Source of the DNA: JAOUEA01 sp963734685
GTDB lineage: Bacteria; Actinomycetota; UBA4738; HRBIN12
Length of the DNA stretch: 64,000 bases
Direction: 5' to 3'
Assembly: GCA_963734685.1 (NCBI GenBank)
Contig: CAVTIC010000007.1
Coordinates: 682,001 to 746,000 of the forward strand
Numbering within the stretch: position 1 is the stretch's first letter; each line of letters opens with the position of its first letter. Below, one piece after another: positions 28,150 to 35,309 of the stretch. The notes under the pieces are model-generated. The model made no database searches. It was not told the origin of the DNA and saw only the letters and a program-made list of their open reading frames with translations. The position numbers were made by a program, and so were the translations under genes.

Positions 28150-29318
28150 CACATCTGGCTCCTGGACTCCGGCAGATCGAGCCGTACCCGTTCGAGGAGC
28201 TCGACCGTCGCAAGCGCGATGCGCTCCAGGCCGGTCGATCGCTGATCGACTTCGGCGTGGGGGATCCGCGCGAGGTCACGGCCCCGTTCATCCGGGATGC
28301 CCTGCGTGATGCCGTGGAGCCGGTCTCCTGCTACCCGAGAGCCGCCGGGCTCTCGGAACTGCGGATCGCGATCGCCGGCTGGGCGGGCCGCCGCTTCGGC
28401 GTCGACCTCGATGCCGATCGGCACGTGCTGCCGCTCCTCGGTTCGAAGGAGCTCATCTTCTCGCTGGCGCAGGCCGTGATGGATCCCTCGGCGGGGAAGA
28501 GCCTCGTGCTCGTCACCGTTCCCGGATACACGATCCCGGAGCGCGGCGCGAGGTTCGCCGGGGCAGACGTGCGCCGACTGCGGATCTCGGAGGAAGGTGG
28601 ATTCCTTCCCGACCTCGATCGGATCGACGAGGCGACCTGGGAGCGCGCGGCGATCCTCTGGATCAACTACCCGAACAACCCGACCGGAGCTGTCGCCCCG
28701 CTGGACTTCCTGCGCAGCGCAGCCGAACGATGCCGACGACACGACGTGTTGCTCGCATCGGACGAGGCCTACAGCGAGCTCTGGTTCGAGGGTGCGCCGC
28801 CCGCCTCCGCGCTGCAGGTCGGCGACCTCTCCAACGTGGTGGTGTTGAACACGCTCAGCAAGCGGTCTTCGATGACCGGGTACAGGAGCGGCTTCGCCGC
28901 CGGCGACGTCGGGCTGATCGCGGCGCTGAAGGCCCTGCGTCCGAGCGTGGGGGTCACGCCGCAGGAGTTCGTGCAGCGCGCGTCGATCGCGGCGTGGAAC
29001 GACGAGACCCACGTCGAGGATGTCCGCGTCCGGTACGCGGCGAAGCGGGCGCTCTTCCTCGATCTGTTCCGTCGGCACGGGCTGCGTGTCGCCGGCAGCA
29101 CGGCCACCTTCTATCTGTGGGTCGCGGTGCCAGGCGACGGTTCCTCGCTCGGATGGGCACTCGAGCTGCTCGATTGGGCCGGTGTGATCGTGGCGCCCGG
29201 ATCGTTCTTCGGGCCCGAGGGTGAGGGGTACGTGCGGATCGCGATGGTGCCGACGCTCACGGAGTGCGAACGTGCGGTGGAGATGCTCGACCCGCTGTTG
29301 TCGGAGGTCGGGGCGTGA
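28146..29318 (+). CDS. dapC: N-succinyldiaminopimelate aminotransferase
   Basis: This PLP enzyme makes N-succinyl-LL-diaminopimelate from the keto precursor. The 390-aa class I/II aminotransferase has the PLP lysine K239 in NTLSKRSSMTGYRSG and the NYPNNPTGAV and SDEAYSELWF segments. The start is GTG 28146, overlapping dapE, and the stop overlaps dapD. Class I aminotransferases are broad in sequence; assignment as DapC rests on operon position and similarity to the actinobacterial form. Confidence 0.9.
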   Translation: MTHLAPGLRQIEPYPFEELDRRKRDALQAGRSLIDFGVGDPREVTAPFIRDALRDAVEPVSCYPRAAGLSELRIAIAGWAGRRFGVDLDADRHVLPLLGSKELIFSLAQAVMDPSAGKSLVLVTVPGYTIPERGARFAGADVRRLRISEEGGFLPDLDRIDEATWERAAILWINYPNNPTGAVAPLDFLRSAAERCRRHDVLLASDEAYSELWFEGAPPASALQVGDLSNVVVLNTLSKRSSMTGYRSGFAAGDVGLIAALKALRPSVGVTPQEFVQRASIAAWNDETHVEDVRVRYAAKRALFLDLFRRHGLRVAGSTATFYLWVAVPGDGSSLGWALELLDWAGVIVAPGSFFGPEGEGYVRIAMVPTLTECERAVEMLDPLLSEVGA

Positions 29319-30145
29319 GCCGCGCCGACGTCGTCGCCCGGCGGGTCGAGTCCTCGTGGGAGGCCCTCGCGGCCGACCCGGCCGCCGCGATCGATGCCGA
29401 CGCCGTGGAACAGGCGATCGGCATGCTCGACCGGGGCGAGGCGCGGGTCGCCGAGCTCGACGGCGATGCATGGCGCGTGCATCTCTGGGCGAAGCAGGCG
29501 GTGCTGCTCTACTTCCGGGTGCGGGGCCTGGAGGTCACCGGCGCGGGACCCTTCGAGTACCACGACAAGCTTCCGCTGAAGCACGGCTACGACGAGCTCG
29601 GCGTTCGCGTCGTGCCACCCGCCACGGCGCGCTACGGCGCGTACCTGTCGCCGGGCGTCGTGCTCATGCCGAGCTACGTGAACATCGGCGCGTGGGTCGG
29701 ACCGGGGACGATGGTCGACACCTGGGCCACCGTCGGCTCGTGTGCTCAGATCGGAGCGGGTGTGCACCTCGCGGGCGGTGTCGGCATCGGTGGCGTGCTG
29801 GAGCCATTGCAGGCCGCTCCGGTCGTGATCGAGGACGGCGCGTTCATCGGATCGCGATGCATCGTGGTCGAGGGTGTGCGGGTGGGAGCCGACGCCGTGC
29901 TCGGAGCCGGCGTCGTCCTGACGGGGAACACGCCGGTGATCGATGTGACCGGACCCGAACCTGTCGAACACCGTGGCCGCGTGCCTGCCGGGGCCGTGGT
30001 GATCCCGGGCACTCGAGCCAGGGAGTTCTCCGCGGGGCACTTCGGACTCCCGTGCGGGCTGATCATCGGACGCCGGACGGCCGATACCGACGACAAGGTG
30101 CGGCTGAACGAGATGCTGCGCGACTTCGGGTCGTCGATGGGATGA
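29315..30145 (+). CDS. dapD: 2,3,4,5-tetrahydropyridine-2,6-dicarboxylate N-succinyltransferase
   Basis: DapD adds succinate to the DapB product, committing it to the succinylase branch. The 276-aa product has an N-terminal helical domain, then a left-handed beta-helix of hexapeptide repeats from about residue 105, seen in VVLMPSYVNIGAWVGPGTMV and in GGVGIGGVLEPLQAAPVVIE. The start is GTG 29315 in a GTGA overlap. Its stop shares ATGA with hflX. Confidence 0.95.
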   Translation: MSRADVVARRVESSWEALAADPAAAIDADAVEQAIGMLDRGEARVAELDGDAWRVHLWAKQAVLLYFRVRGLEVTGAGPFEYHDKLPLKHGYDELGVRVVPPATARYGAYLSPGVVLMPSYVNIGAWVGPGTMVDTWATVGSCAQIGAGVHLAGGVGIGGVLEPLQAAPVVIEDGAFIGSRCIVVEGVRVGADAVLGAGVVLTGNTPVIDVTGPEPVEHRGRVPAGAVVIPGTRAREFSAGHFGLPCGLIIGRRTADTDDKVRLNEMLRDFGSSMG

Positions 30146-31500
30146 GCAGGCGATCGATGCACGACGGGTCGGCGACGTCGGGTCGCCGCGACCCGCGCCC
30201 GGTCGAGCGACAGGTGCTCGAGTCACCCCTCTCAGCAACGTGGCGGCCGGCCGTCCGCGAGAAGGCCGTGTTGGTCGGGGTGGGTCCCGGCATCGCGGAG
30301 GACGATCTCGACGAGCTGGCGGCCCTGGCCGACTCCGCCGGTGCGGAATCGGTCGCCCGCGTCGTGCAGAGCCGTCACGAGCCCGACCCGGCCACCTACA
30401 TCGGGCGCGGGAAGCTGGAGGAGATCCACGCCGATGTGCACCGGAGCGGCGCCGACTCGGTGATCCTCGATCAAGAGCTCTCACCGGGCCAGCTCAGGTC
30501 CCTCGAGGAACGTCTCGGCGTGAAGGTGATCGACCGGACAGCCCTGATCCTCGACATCTTCGCGCTCCACGCACGTAGCCGGGAGGGGAAGGCCCAGGTG
30601 GAGCTGGCGCAGCTCAACTACCTGCTGCCTCGCCTCCGGGGATGGGGCGAGGCGATGAGCCGGGCGGGCGGCGGCATCGGGACGCGGTTCGGAGGCGGCG
30701 AGACGAAGATGGAGATCGACCGCCAGCACATCGGCCGGCGCATCGCCAAGCTGCGACGCGAGCTGAAGTCCCTCGCCCGCACCCGCGAGACGAAGCGGTC
30801 CCGGCGTCAGGACAGCGGAATCCCACAGGCCGCGATCGCCGGTTACACGAACGCCGGGAAGTCGACCTTGATGAACCGTCTCACCGGCGCCGACGTGGTG
30901 GTGGCCGATCAGCTGTTCGCGACCCTCGATCCCACCGTCCGTCGTCTCAAGCTGCCCGGCGGCAGGCGATGCACGATCAGCGACACGGTCGGCTTCGTCA
31001 GCAAGCTGCCGCACGATCTCGTGGAGGCGTTCCGGTCCACGCTCGAGGAAGTCACGCTCGCCGAGCTCGTGGTGCACGTCGCCGACGCATCGTCCGCCGA
31101 CCTCCCCGAGCAGATCGAAGCCGTCCGTCGGGTGCTCGGCGACATCGGGGCCGGCGCGATCCCCGAGATCCTCGTGCTCAACAAGATCGACCGGATGAGC
31201 GGATCCGAACGCGCGCGCACCGCTCGTCGATACCCGGGCTCCGTGCCGGTCTCCGCGCTCTCAGGCGAGGGGATCGACGGGTTGCTCGAGGCGCTCGAGT
31301 CCACCCTTCCGAAGCCCCCGGTCGAGGTGGAGCTGCTCGTGCCGTACGGCCGAGAGGACGTAACGGCCCTGCTCTATCGGAACGCCGAGGTCGTCGAGAC
31401 GCGGCTCGCGGACGACGGCACGATCGTCGATGCACGGGTCGGGCTCCGGGAGCTGGCGGCGGTCAGGGAGTTCGTGCGGCGGGAGCGCCGCTCGGGCTGA
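30142..31500 (+). CDS. hflX: GTPase HflX
   Basis: HflX is a ribosome-associated GTPase that splits stalled ribosomes under stress. The 452-aa product has the HflX N-terminal domain (ATYIGRGKLEEIHADV, SREGKAQVELAQLNYLLPRL), then G1 GYTNAGKST near residue 234, G3 DTVGFV and G4 NKID. ATG 30142 overlaps the dapD stop. It closes the operon and converges on the SIS gene with 12 bp between stops. In E. coli hflX also lies downstream of miaA. Confidence 0.95.
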   Translation: MSRRSMHDGSATSGRRDPRPVERQVLESPLSATWRPAVREKAVLVGVGPGIAEDDLDELAALADSAGAESVARVVQSRHEPDPATYIGRGKLEEIHADVHRSGADSVILDQELSPGQLRSLEERLGVKVIDRTALILDIFALHARSREGKAQVELAQLNYLLPRLRGWGEAMSRAGGGIGTRFGGGETKMEIDRQHIGRRIAKLRRELKSLARTRETKRSRRQDSGIPQAAIAGYTNAGKSTLMNRLTGADVVVADQLFATLDPTVRRLKLPGGRRCTISDTVGFVSKLPHDLVEAFRSTLEEVTLAELVVHVADASSADLPEQIEAVRRVLGDIGAGAIPEILVLNKIDRMSGSERARTARRYPGSVPVSALSGEGIDGLLEALESTLPKPPVEVELLVPYGREDVTALLYRNAEVVETRLADDGTIVDARVGLRELAAVREFVRRERRSG

Positions 31501-31512
31501 CCGGCGCGAAGG

Positions 31513-32505
31513 TCAGGCCTCCGGAGCGCCGGTGTGCCAGAGTTCCTCGTCGGCCCAGGCGCCGGTGATCACCCGGTCGGGGTCATGGCCTCCTCCGCGC
31601 GCCAACCGAAGCGCCAGCATCTGGAGCCGGACCGTGAGGGGGATCTGGGCGAGCAGCGTCGATGTCGCGGAGGGTTCCCGGAGTGAGGTGTGCCCGATGC
31701 CTTCGGCCGCCGCCGCGGTCGCGACCCCGCCGACGAGCGGCTCGTCGGGGGGAGCGAGCGTCACCACATGGTCGCGTCCGTCAAGGGGCACGGCGGATCC
31801 GTGGAGGAGGTACTCGACGTCGTACCCCTCGGCCAAGACGTGAGCGGCCTCGCGGAGCTTGAGCGCCCCCTCGCGGGCGGTGACGCCCGCGGGGCCGGCT
31901 CCGGCGATGACGAGGGCGCGCTCGGGCGTGGGCACGGCGTCGAGGCCCGAATCCTCGATCGCCGCGTGCACCGCGGCCGGCAGGGAGGCCAACGCATCAT
32001 CGGCGAACGACTCGGCGCCGAGCTCCTGAGCGATCAGGGCGAGGGCCACGAGCGCGGTCGTGTAGCTGACGGTGTAGGTCTCGCTGGTCTCCGCGTCGAC
32101 GGTCTCGATCGCTCGGGAGAAGGCGGTGCCTCGCTTCGTGATCGTGACCGTGTCGAGCCCGCCGGTGAAGGCGAGCGCGCGCACCGCGAGCGCGTAGGCC
32201 GTCTCTCCGGTGTGAGTGATCACGATCACTCCGTCATGCGGGCCGATCACGGGGGCCTGGGTCACGAACTGCATCGCCGGTACGGCGGCGGCCGCACGCC
32301 CGGCTTCCATCAGCATGGTCGCCCCGAGCTCGGCCGCGTGCAGGCTCGTGCCCGTGCCGACGACCCAGAGGCGCCGGGCTCGGTGCAGCCCTTCGGTCGC
32401 GAGATGCACCTGCTCCCGCGTGGTCTGAGACGAGAGCATCCGTTCGATCTCGCTCGGCTGCGATCTGATCTGGTGCTCGAGCGCCGTGCCGTGGTCCTCG
32501 TCCAT
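31513..32505 (-). CDS. SIS-domain protein (GlmS isomerase-like)
   Basis: The 330-aa product consists of two sugar-isomerase domains, with VVGTGTSLHAAELGATMLME in the first and AGAGPAGVTAREGALKLREA in the second. These match the phosphosugar-binding folds of GlmS-type isomerases, but there is no glutamine amidotransferase domain. It may be an aminosugar-phosphate deaminase/isomerase or a regulator; the substrate is unknown. GGGAGGG lies 9 nt before ATG 32505. A TACCCT box at 32575-32570 on the minus strand may be its -10 element. Confidence 0.82.
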   Translation of the reverse strand: MDEDHGTALEHQIRSQPSEIERMLSSQTTREQVHLATEGLHRARRLWVVGTGTSLHAAELGATMLMEAGRAAAAVPAMQFVTQAPVIGPHDGVIVITHTGETAYALAVRALAFTGGLDTVTITKRGTAFSRAIETVDAETSETYTVSYTTALVALALIAQELGAESFADDALASLPAAVHAAIEDSGLDAVPTPERALVIAGAGPAGVTAREGALKLREAAHVLAEGYDVEYLLHGSAVPLDGRDHVVTLAPPDEPLVGGVATAAAAEGIGHTSLREPSATSTLLAQIPLTVRLQMLALRLARGGGHDPDRVITGAWADEELWHTGAPEA

Positions 32506-32580
32506 GTGCGGGGTCCCTCCCGTCGGTTCCCTCGTCGGGCCGGATGAGCTCCTTCGACGACCTGCGCATAGGGTAGGGCC

Positions 32581-32763
32581 ATGACCGGGCTCGTGGCCGG
32601 GCTCATGGCCGGACTTCTGACCGGACTGATCGGAGGAGGTGGGGGATGCGATAAGGACTTCCGACCGTGGACTTTAGTTCCAACGCCGCTTGTCGGTTGC
32701 CCCTCCGGACACCTAGTGTTGGCCGGCATACGCCATCCCCCCGAGGAAAGGATGTGGCGATGA
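32581..32763 (+). CDS. Possible small hydrophobic protein
   Basis: A 60-codon ORF starts at ATG 32581, 6 nt after a TAGGGT box (32569-32574), the leaderless layout seen at other genes. It begins MTGLVAGLMAGLLTGLIGG, an eight-residue near-repeat of Gly and Leu. The stop overlaps the RTX gene start as ATGA. Against it: the second half (CDKDFRPWTLVPTPL) looks non-coding, and a possible operator at 32668-32681 lies within it. It may be real, or just promoter DNA. Confidence 0.25.
   Translation: MTGLVAGLMAGLLTGLIGGGGGCDKDFRPWTLVPTPLVGCPSGHLVLAGIRHPPEERMWR
32668..32681 (+). promoter_or_regulatory. DosR/DevR-like palindrome upstream of the RTX gene
   Basis: TGGACTTTAGTTCC agrees at 12 of 14 positions with the core GGGACTWWAGTCCC bound by the NarL-family regulator DosR of mycobacteria. 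It lies 78 bp before the RTX-like gene. A NarL-family regulator is encoded at 52.8 kb, but no link between them is shown. Confidence 0.33.
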
Positions 32764-33455
32764 GTAGAGCAAGGAAGTGGGCCGCGATCGCTTTGACGGG
32801 CGCGGTCGCAGTGATGACGCTCGCGCTCCCCACCGGGTTCGCGAGCGCTGGGACCGCCTGCACGATCTCCGGCACGGCTGGGAACGACAATCTGGCCGGC
32901 ACGGCCGGCGCTGATGTCATCTGTGGCTTCGGCGGCAACGATGTGATCAACGGCGCCGACGGCAACGACATCCTCCGCGGGGGCAAGGGCAACGATCGCA
33001 TCGATGGTGGTGCCGGCGATGACGCCGTCAAGGGCGGCGGTGGCCGTGACCAGCTCTCGGGCGGCATGGGCAACGACCGCATCCGCGGCGGCTCCCGTCG
33101 CGACATCGCCAAGGGCAACCAGGGCAACGACACGATCCGCGGCAACGCCGGCAACGACACCGTCGCCGGTGGCGTGGGCGTGGACACCGTGCGCGGCGGA
33201 CCCGACAACGACACGATGCGTGGCGCCGCAGGCACCGACACCCTGATCGGCAAGAGCGGAGACGACACGCTCTCCGGCGGCAACGACGGCGACACGATCG
33301 TCGGGGGCTCGGGCGCCGACCTGCTCCGCGGTATGGCGGGCAACGACACGCTCGACGCGGTCGACGGCGCGGGCACGGACGACGCCCGCGGCGGCGGCGG
33401 CACCGACACCTGCGACACCGACCCGGGTGACGCAGAGATGTCGTGCGAGTCCTGA
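32760..33455 (+). CDS. Secreted RTX-like glycine/aspartate-repeat protein
   Basis: The 231-aa product starts at ATG 32760, with GAGGAAAGG about 9 nt upstream. A Sec signal of about 34 residues (KWAAIALTGAVAVMTLALPT) is followed by some fifteen nonapeptide repeats of the GGxGxDxUx type, for example GGKGNDRIDGGAGDD. In RTX proteins these form a calcium-binding beta roll that folds outside the cell. The end (GTDTCDTDPGDAEMSCES) has a Cys pair that may form a disulfide cap. There is no catalytic domain, so it is probably structural or adhesive. Secretion is through Sec, not a type I system. Confidence 0.85.
   Translation: MSRARKWAAIALTGAVAVMTLALPTGFASAGTACTISGTAGNDNLAGTAGADVICGFGGNDVINGADGNDILRGGKGNDRIDGGAGDDAVKGGGGRDQLSGGMGNDRIRGGSRRDIAKGNQGNDTIRGNAGNDTVAGGVGVDTVRGGPDNDTMRGAAGTDTLIGKSGDDTLSGGNDGDTIVGGSGADLLRGMAGNDTLDAVDGAGTDDARGGGGTDTCDTDPGDAEMSCES
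32873..33400 (+). repeat. Tandem RTX-type coding repeats
   Basis: The DNA repeats imperfectly every 27 bp, with recurring GGCAACGAC or GGCGACGAC codons for Gly-Asn/Asp-Asp. The units are degenerate in sequence but regular in spacing. Confidence 0.75.
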
Positions 33456-33479
33456 CCAGCAGCGACCAGCGGCGGGCGC

Positions 33480-34094
33480 TCAGAGCTTCCTGAGCACCGC
33501 CACGACCTTCCCAAGGATCCGGCCCTCGGGCATCTCGAACGGCTCGAGGGCCGGGTTCTCGGGGATCAGCATCACCCGGTCGCCGTCGTGGCCGAGGCGC
33601 TTCACCGTCGCCTCGTCCTCGGCGGGGCCCGGCAGCAGCGCCGCGACGATGTCGCCGTCGCGGGCGTGATCCTGCGAACGCACCACGACGACGTCACCGT
33701 CGAAGATGCCCGCGCCGGTCATCGAGTCGCCGCTGACGGTGAGGGCGAAGTGGTCGCGATCGTCGGCGAAGCCCTCGGGCACGGCCAGGTGATCCTCGAC
33801 GTGCTCGGTCGCGAGCAATGGGGCCCCCGCGGCGATCCGACCCACGAGCGGCACGGTCACCGCCTCCGCCCGTGGTTCGGACAGCGCCATCGCCCGCGGC
33901 TTGGTCGGATCCTTGTGGAGCAGCCCCTTGCGTTCCAGGTTGGCCAGTTGCGCGTGCACGCTCGAGGACGACGTCAGTCCCACCGCTTCCCCGATCTCGC
34001 GCACGGTGGGCGGGTAGCCGCGCTCGCGGACGGTCTCGGCGATGAAGTCGAGGATGCGCTGCTGACGGAGGGTGATCGGCGTCGTATCGGACAT
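33480..34094 (-). CDS. lexA: LexA repressor
   Basis: LexA represses the SOS regulon and cuts itself when RecA filaments form. The 204-aa product has the winged HTH at residues 5-65 (YPPTVREIGEAVGLTSSSSV), the Ala89-Gly90 cleavage site in GRIAAGAP, and the catalytic dyad Ser124 (VSGDSM) and Lys165 (ATVKRL). ATG 34094 is chosen for the AGGGAGG about 12 nt upstream and agreement with the family. Three operator-like sites lie upstream, so it is probably self-regulated. It is divergent from the LysM gene. Confidence 0.96.
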   Translation of the reverse strand: MSDTTPITLRQQRILDFIAETVRERGYPPTVREIGEAVGLTSSSSVHAQLANLERKGLLHKDPTKPRAMALSEPRAEAVTVPLVGRIAAGAPLLATEHVEDHLAVPEGFADDRDHFALTVSGDSMTGAGIFDGDVVVVRSQDHARDGDIVAALLPGPAEDEATVKRLGHDGDRVMLIPENPALEPFEMPEGRILGKVVAVLRKL

Positions 34095-34149
34095 GGTGGC
34101 GAGCCTCCCTGGTCGTGAGCGCGACGCTAGCAGTCCTGTGAGGGGAGTG

Positions 34150-34163
34150 CAAACATACGTTCG
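34150..34163. promoter_or_regulatory. LexA operator, imperfect, lexA-proximal
   Basis: CAAACATACGTTCG differs from CGAAC-N4-GTTCG at one position. It is the nearest of three sites to lexA. Confidence 0.6.
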
Positions 34164-34179
34164 ATATCGACCTTGACAA

Positions 34180-34193
34180 CGAACGGATGTTCG
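34180..34193. promoter_or_regulatory. LexA operator, central
   Basis: CGAACGGATGTTCG matches the consensus exactly. A TTGACA hexamer (34173-34178) just before it could be the -35 element of the LysM gene, which would put this operator in the promoter spacer. Confidence 0.87.
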
Positions 34194-34207
34194 GACACCA
34201 TGCCCGC

Positions 34208-34495
34208 ATGCATCGAACATACGTTCGCCGTCGGATCACGGTGATCTGGGTGGCGCTGTGCCTCGCGGTCGTCGCCAGTGGCCCGATCGCACGGGCCGTC
34301 GACGCGAGCCCATCCCCTCGGCTCGTGGGCACCCGCACCTACGTGGTTCGTCCCGGCGACACGCTCTGGTCGATCTCGTCGGCATCAGATCCCGAGCGCG
34401 ATCCACGAGCGATCGTTGCCGAGATCGCCTCGGCCAACCACCTCGGGTCGACGCTCACGCCCGGTCAGGCGTTGGTCATCCCGGACGCCGGTTGA
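34208..34495 (+). CDS. LysM-domain protein divergent from lexA (YneA/DivS/ChiZ-type)
   Basis: The 95-aa product has a short basic N-terminus, one membrane or signal segment (ITVIWVALCLAVVASGPIA) and one LysM domain with RTYVVRPGDTLWSISS, which binds peptidoglycan. Genes in this position (yneA in Bacillus, divS in Corynebacterium, chiZ in Mycobacterium) are SOS-induced and delay division; that role is inferred here from layout. The start is uncertain: ATG 34208 is used, with ATG 34187 and GTG 34241 possible. A consensus LexA site (34214-34227) lies within the first codons. Confidence 0.8.
   Translation: MHRTYVRRRITVIWVALCLAVVASGPIARAVDASPSPRLVGTRTYVVRPGDTLWSISSASDPERDPRAIVAEIASANHLGSTLTPGQALVIPDAG
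34214..34227. promoter_or_regulatory. LexA operator inside the LysM coding start
   Basis: CGAACATACGTTCG is a perfect site. Its central ATAC is the same as in the imperfect site 64 bp away. If the LysM protein starts at 34208 or 34187, the operator is also coding sequence. Confidence 0.85.
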
Positions 34496-34570
34496 GATCG
34501 CTGCCCGCCTGCTGGCCGACCGGGGAGGTCGCGTTGACGAACGCAGACCCCACGGGTAGGGTTCGCGCCT

Positions 34571-34586
34571 CCACCACATCTTGTGG
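34571..34586 (+). promoter_or_regulatory. NrdR-box-like site upstream of nrdR
   Basis: CCACCACATCTTGTGG matches the NrdR consensus (acaCwAtATaTwgtgt) at about 11 of 16 positions and forms a CACCACA/TGTGGTG dyad. It lies 12 nt before the nrdR ATG and just after a TAGGGT box (34557-34562), so it could act as an autoregulatory operator. Confidence 0.48.
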
Positions 34587-34597
34587 TGACATCTTCG

Positions 34598-35074
34598 ATG
34601 CGATGCCCTTGGTGCGACTCCGACGACGATCGTGTCGTCGACTCACGGCCCGCCGACGGCGGTGCGGCCATCCGTCGGCGGCGGGAGTGCACCGCGTGCG
34701 ACCGCCGGTACACGACGTTCGAACGCATCGAGGGAGTGGGCATGGTCGTGGTCAAGCGCGACGGGAGCAAGGAGCCGTTCGACCGCGAGAAGCTGGCCGG
34801 CAGTATCCGCAAGGCGCTCGCCGACCGCCCCGTCACGCCGTCCGAGGTCGAGGATATGGTCGACCGCATCCAGGTGCGCCTGCGTCGCCGTGGACCCGAG
34901 ATCGGGTCGCAGTCGGTCGGGCAGGAGGTGCTGGCGGCGCTCAGGCGAACCGACGAGGTGGCATACCTGCGGTTCGCCTCGGTGTACAAGGAGTTCGAGG
35001 GGGTCGCCGACTTCGAACGGGAGCTCGTCTCACTGCAGAAGAAGGAACCGGCGAAGCGGCGCCGCGCGACCTGA
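34598..35074 (+). CDS. nrdR: Transcriptional repressor NrdR
   Basis: NrdR senses ATP/dATP and represses ribonucleotide reductase genes. The 158-aa product has a zinc ribbon with Cys3, Cys6, Cys31 and Cys34 (MRCPWC, ECTACDRR) and an ATP-cone domain at about residues 50-140 (VVKRDGSKEPFDREKLAGSI). ATG 34598 is fixed by the conserved MRCPWC start; an in-frame upstream GTG is not needed. lexA-LysM-nrdR is also the mycobacterial order, and nrdJ follows. Confidence 0.96.
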   Translation: MRCPWCDSDDDRVVDSRPADGGAAIRRRRECTACDRRYTTFERIEGVGMVVVKRDGSKEPFDREKLAGSIRKALADRPVTPSEVEDMVDRIQVRLRRRGPEIGSQSVGQEVLAALRRTDEVAYLRFASVYKEFEGVADFERELVSLQKKEPAKRRRAT

Positions 35075-35132
35075 TCACCCTCCCGCGGGTTCCCGCCACC
35101 GAACCTGGTCGACGGTGGAGGCTCCCGGTGAC

Positions 35133-35148
35133 ATACTATATGTTGTGG
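35133..35148 (+). promoter_or_regulatory. NrdR box 1 upstream of nrdJ
   Basis: ATACTATATGTTGTGG matches the NrdR consensus at about 13 of 16 positions. It stands out as AT-rich within GC-rich DNA. Confidence 0.75.
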
Positions 35149-35164
35149 GTGACAAGAAATGTCG

Positions 35165-35180
35165 CCACATCATGTTGACG
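35165..35180 (+). promoter_or_regulatory. NrdR box 2 upstream of nrdJ (degenerate)
   Basis: CCACATCATGTTGACG shares ATGTTG with box 1 and lies exactly 32 bp from it, about three helical turns, the spacing typical of NrdR box pairs. It matches the consensus at only about 9 of 16 positions. Confidence 0.42.
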
Positions 35181-35240
35181 CGGAGGTCGAGCCGCGGCAG
35201 AATCACCGAGCCGTAATCACATGGGTGTGCTTTTCCCCAG

Positions 35241-35260
35241 CTATCCACATGTGTTCCACA
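35241..35260 (+). promoter_or_regulatory. DnaA-box-like pair upstream of nrdJ
   Basis: CTATCCACA (35241-35249) differs from the DnaA box TTATCCACA at one base, and TGTTCCACA (35252-35260) at two. They lie in an AT-richer stretch about 50-70 bp before the nrdJ start. Confidence 0.3.
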
Positions 35261-35309
35261 GTTCGGTTCGCGAGGCGAGCGACCGGACCGCGAGAGGGAG
35301 GGGTTGCCG

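Noticed and set aside
35075..35309. Cobalamin riboswitch before nrdJ
   Set aside because: No B12-box or conserved core could be seen in the 235-bp leader. NrdR boxes explain the AT-rich part better.
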